DNA from: Anaerolineales bacterium
GTDB lineage: Bacteria; Chloroflexota; Anaerolineae; 4572-78; J111
Length of the DNA: 6,549 bases
Assembly: GCA_012032575.1 (NCBI GenBank)
Contig: JAAUSP010000439.1
Location: forward strand, 1-6,549
Reading direction: 5' to 3'
In this document: positions 5,910-6,549 of the stretch, piece by piece
Numbering within the stretch: position 1 is the stretch's first letter
How the letters are laid out: each line of letters begins with the position of its first letter
Position numbers and translations under genes: made by a program
The notes under the pieces: generated by a model
Seen by the model: the letters and a program-made list of their open reading frames with translations, nothing else
Database searches by the model: none
What the model was told of the DNA's origin: nothing

Positions 5910-6104
5910 TTATTTGCTAAGGAATAATGTGCTTTTCACCTCCTTTCCTGTCGTTTTTTTAAGCATCCGCTTCCTGTCGAGTATTGCAAGTAATGCCGAT
6001 AACCCAATCAACAAGGTGGAAAAAGGAATAACGGTGGCAATTCAGAAATTAAACAGTCCAAAAAAGCCTGCAGTTAGTGTCTTAGCAGTTGAGTCCTTGT
6101 ACAT
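5910..6104 (-). pseudogene. Possible small membrane protein interrupted by TGA
   Basis: From ATG 6104 the minus strand reads 20 codons (beginning MYKDSTAKTL, ending GFFGLFNF), then TGA (6044-6042). It then continues in frame for 43 codons with a membrane-like segment (IATVIPFSTLL then IGLSALLAIL), a basic cluster (DRKRMLKK) and TAA (5912-5910). The hydrophobic character runs across the TGA, and a tryptophan there would fit well. One TGG to TGA change, or recoding, could explain this. No clear ribosome site precedes the ATG. The family is not recognised and the whole could be chance. Confidence 0.25.
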
Positions 6105-6115
6105 TGAGCAAGAAC

Positions 6116-6188
6116 TTTGCCACGAATTGCACGAACATGCGGTACGAAAATTTTTTAGTGAAAATTCGTGCCGAAGGTTCGTGGCGAA
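6116..6188. repeat. Imperfect palindromic repeat (CCACGAA/CACGAA arms)
   Basis: The left arm (6116-6135) is TTTGCCACGAA then TTGCACGAA. The complement of the right arm (6165-6188) is TTTCGCCACGAA, CCTTCGG, CACGAA. The arms match apart from a few inserted bases, and the centre is AT-rich. An inner ACGAA (6144-6148) pairs with TTCGT (6165-6169). The form suggests a REP-like dispersed intergenic element; no transposase is present. Confidence 0.55.
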
Positions 6189-6277
6189 AAATCCTGTTTG
6201 GCCGAAGGTGGCTCGTCCAGGTTAGGATTAAATGAACCAATAAATCGGGCTAGTGGCACACACCTGATCCGGGCCAG

Positions 6278-6305
6278 GCCCCGTTTGCGCGGGCTTTATT
6301 TTTTT
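6278..6305 (+). terminator. Rho-independent terminator
   Basis: GCCCCG (6278-6283) pairs with CG and GGGC (6288-6294, one bulged C) around the loop TTTG, and is followed by TTTATTTTTTT (6295-6305). It points along the plus strand, but no credible plus-strand gene ends just before it, so the transcript it terminates is unknown. Confidence 0.6.
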
Positions 6306-6336
6306 AAAGTATATGCAAAAGAAGCAATCCTTGTCT

Positions 6337-6352
6337 AGTGACAAATGTCACA
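6337..6352. promoter_or_regulatory. CRP/FNR-family-like dyad AGTGA-N6-TCACA
   Basis: GTGACA-AA-TGTCAC (6338-6351) is a perfect 14-base dyad. Extended, it fits the CRP-type TGTGA-N6-TCACA pattern at nine of ten bases. An outer CCTTG (6329-6333) and CAAGG (6360-6364) also pair around it. It lies upstream of the zinc-ribbon remnant, so if functional it serves a lost gene or one beyond the right edge. Confidence 0.33.
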
Positions 6353-6417
6353 ACTCGATCAAGGTGTCAAGTCATAAATGCCAACCGCCACCGCACCGGG
6401 AGAATAACGGCTAAGAG

Positions 6418-6499
6418 GACGGCATCCTGTGGTGCTGTGCCTGTGGCTATTCCAAAAAGGGCTGCTCCCCCTGATGAAACCGGCTCTGGGGCGTGTCCC
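6418..6499 (+). pseudogene. Decayed partial copy of the zinc-ribbon gene
   Basis: This stretch aligns with 2336-2419 inside the zinc-ribbon gene, with about 69 of 82 positions identical by eye and one two-base gap in the poly-A run. It encodes DGILWCCACGYSKKGCSP and then TGA. An in-frame TAA (6412-6414) closes the frame just upstream, so the first CPNC knuckle is lost and no complete ribbon can be made. Similarity stops soon after 6499. It could instead be an exon-like end of a rearranged gene, but a remnant is the simplest reading. Confidence 0.62.
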
Positions 6500-6549
6500 T
6501 GGCTATTCCGAGTATCCGGACTCCGAAAAGCCTTCCTCACGTTGCGGAT

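Larger units (their letters stand above)
5816..6549. other. Stretch without an intact gene
   Basis: No complete, convincing gene lies in these 734 bases. The plus-strand frame open from TTG 5914 to 6225 has no ribosome site and no internal Met, and its second half is made of the palindromic repeat, so I do not call it. The stretch is visibly more AT-rich than the genes up to about 6240. It contains the separate elements listed below: a broken small ORF, a palindromic repeat, a terminator, a dyad and a zinc-ribbon remnant. It looks like a zone of insertion and decay. Confidence 0.6.

Noticed and set aside
5936..5946. TCACCTCCTTT as a 16S rRNA 3' end
   Set aside because: The bases upstream do not match the 16S terminal region, so it is not an rRNA fragment. 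Kept only as a possible anti-ribosome-site segment.
5914..6225. 103-codon plus-strand open frame starting at TTG
   Set aside because: It has no ribosome site and no internal methionine, its second half is encoded by the palindromic repeat, and the composition does not look like a protein.

Overview
The window looks like an accessory or housekeeping-border stretch of a moderately GC-rich bacterial chromosome. I would guess an uncultured Chloroflexota-like organism, because a TrxB-like reductase sits next to a two-domain protein disulfide oxidoreductase and there is a two-unit FtsX permease and a DJ-1D-like protein. The taxonomic call is inference only; no rRNA or other marker gene is present. 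All six intact or near-intact genes end in TAA or TAG, and none uses TGA.

Layout, left to right: (1) 8-1942 minus, an FtsX-type ABC permease that appears to lose its frame at its last codons, so its C-terminal membrane block is missing or continues off the window in another frame. (2) 1943-2164, a divergent intergenic region with two small palindrome-related elements. (3) 2165-2431 plus, a small zinc-ribbon protein. (4) 2432-2657, an intergenic region with a strong hairpin built of heptanucleotide repeats. (5) 4305-2658 minus, a two-gene operon of pdo followed by a TrxB-like flavoprotein, 10 nt apart. (6) 4306-4486, a divergent control region with two dyads. (7) 4487-5098 plus, a membrane-anchored TlpA/ResA-type thioredoxin. 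(8) 5099-5233, a convergent gap. (9) 5815-5234 minus, a DJ-1/PfpI protein of the DJ-1D type. (10) 5816-6549, 734 bases without an intact gene. It holds a possible broken membrane microprotein, an imperfect palindromic repeat, a rho-independent terminator, a CRP/FNR-like dyad and a decayed partial copy of the zinc-ribbon gene of region 3.

How it fits together: PDO and the TrxB-like protein should form a cytoplasmic dithiol relay, and the divergent TlpA-like protein handles disulfides outside the membrane. DJ-1/PfpI proteins often deal with carbonyl or oxidative damage, so the 2.6-6 kb part reads as a thiol/stress island. The most interesting point is that the TrxB-like protein keeps its FAD site and CATC redox centre but has lost both signatures of the NADPH site (GSNDEA in place of GGGxxA, VPTPELK in place of HRRxxxR), so its electron donor may not be NADPH. 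Second is a pair of zinc-ribbon copies whose reading frames differ at a poly-A slippery run.
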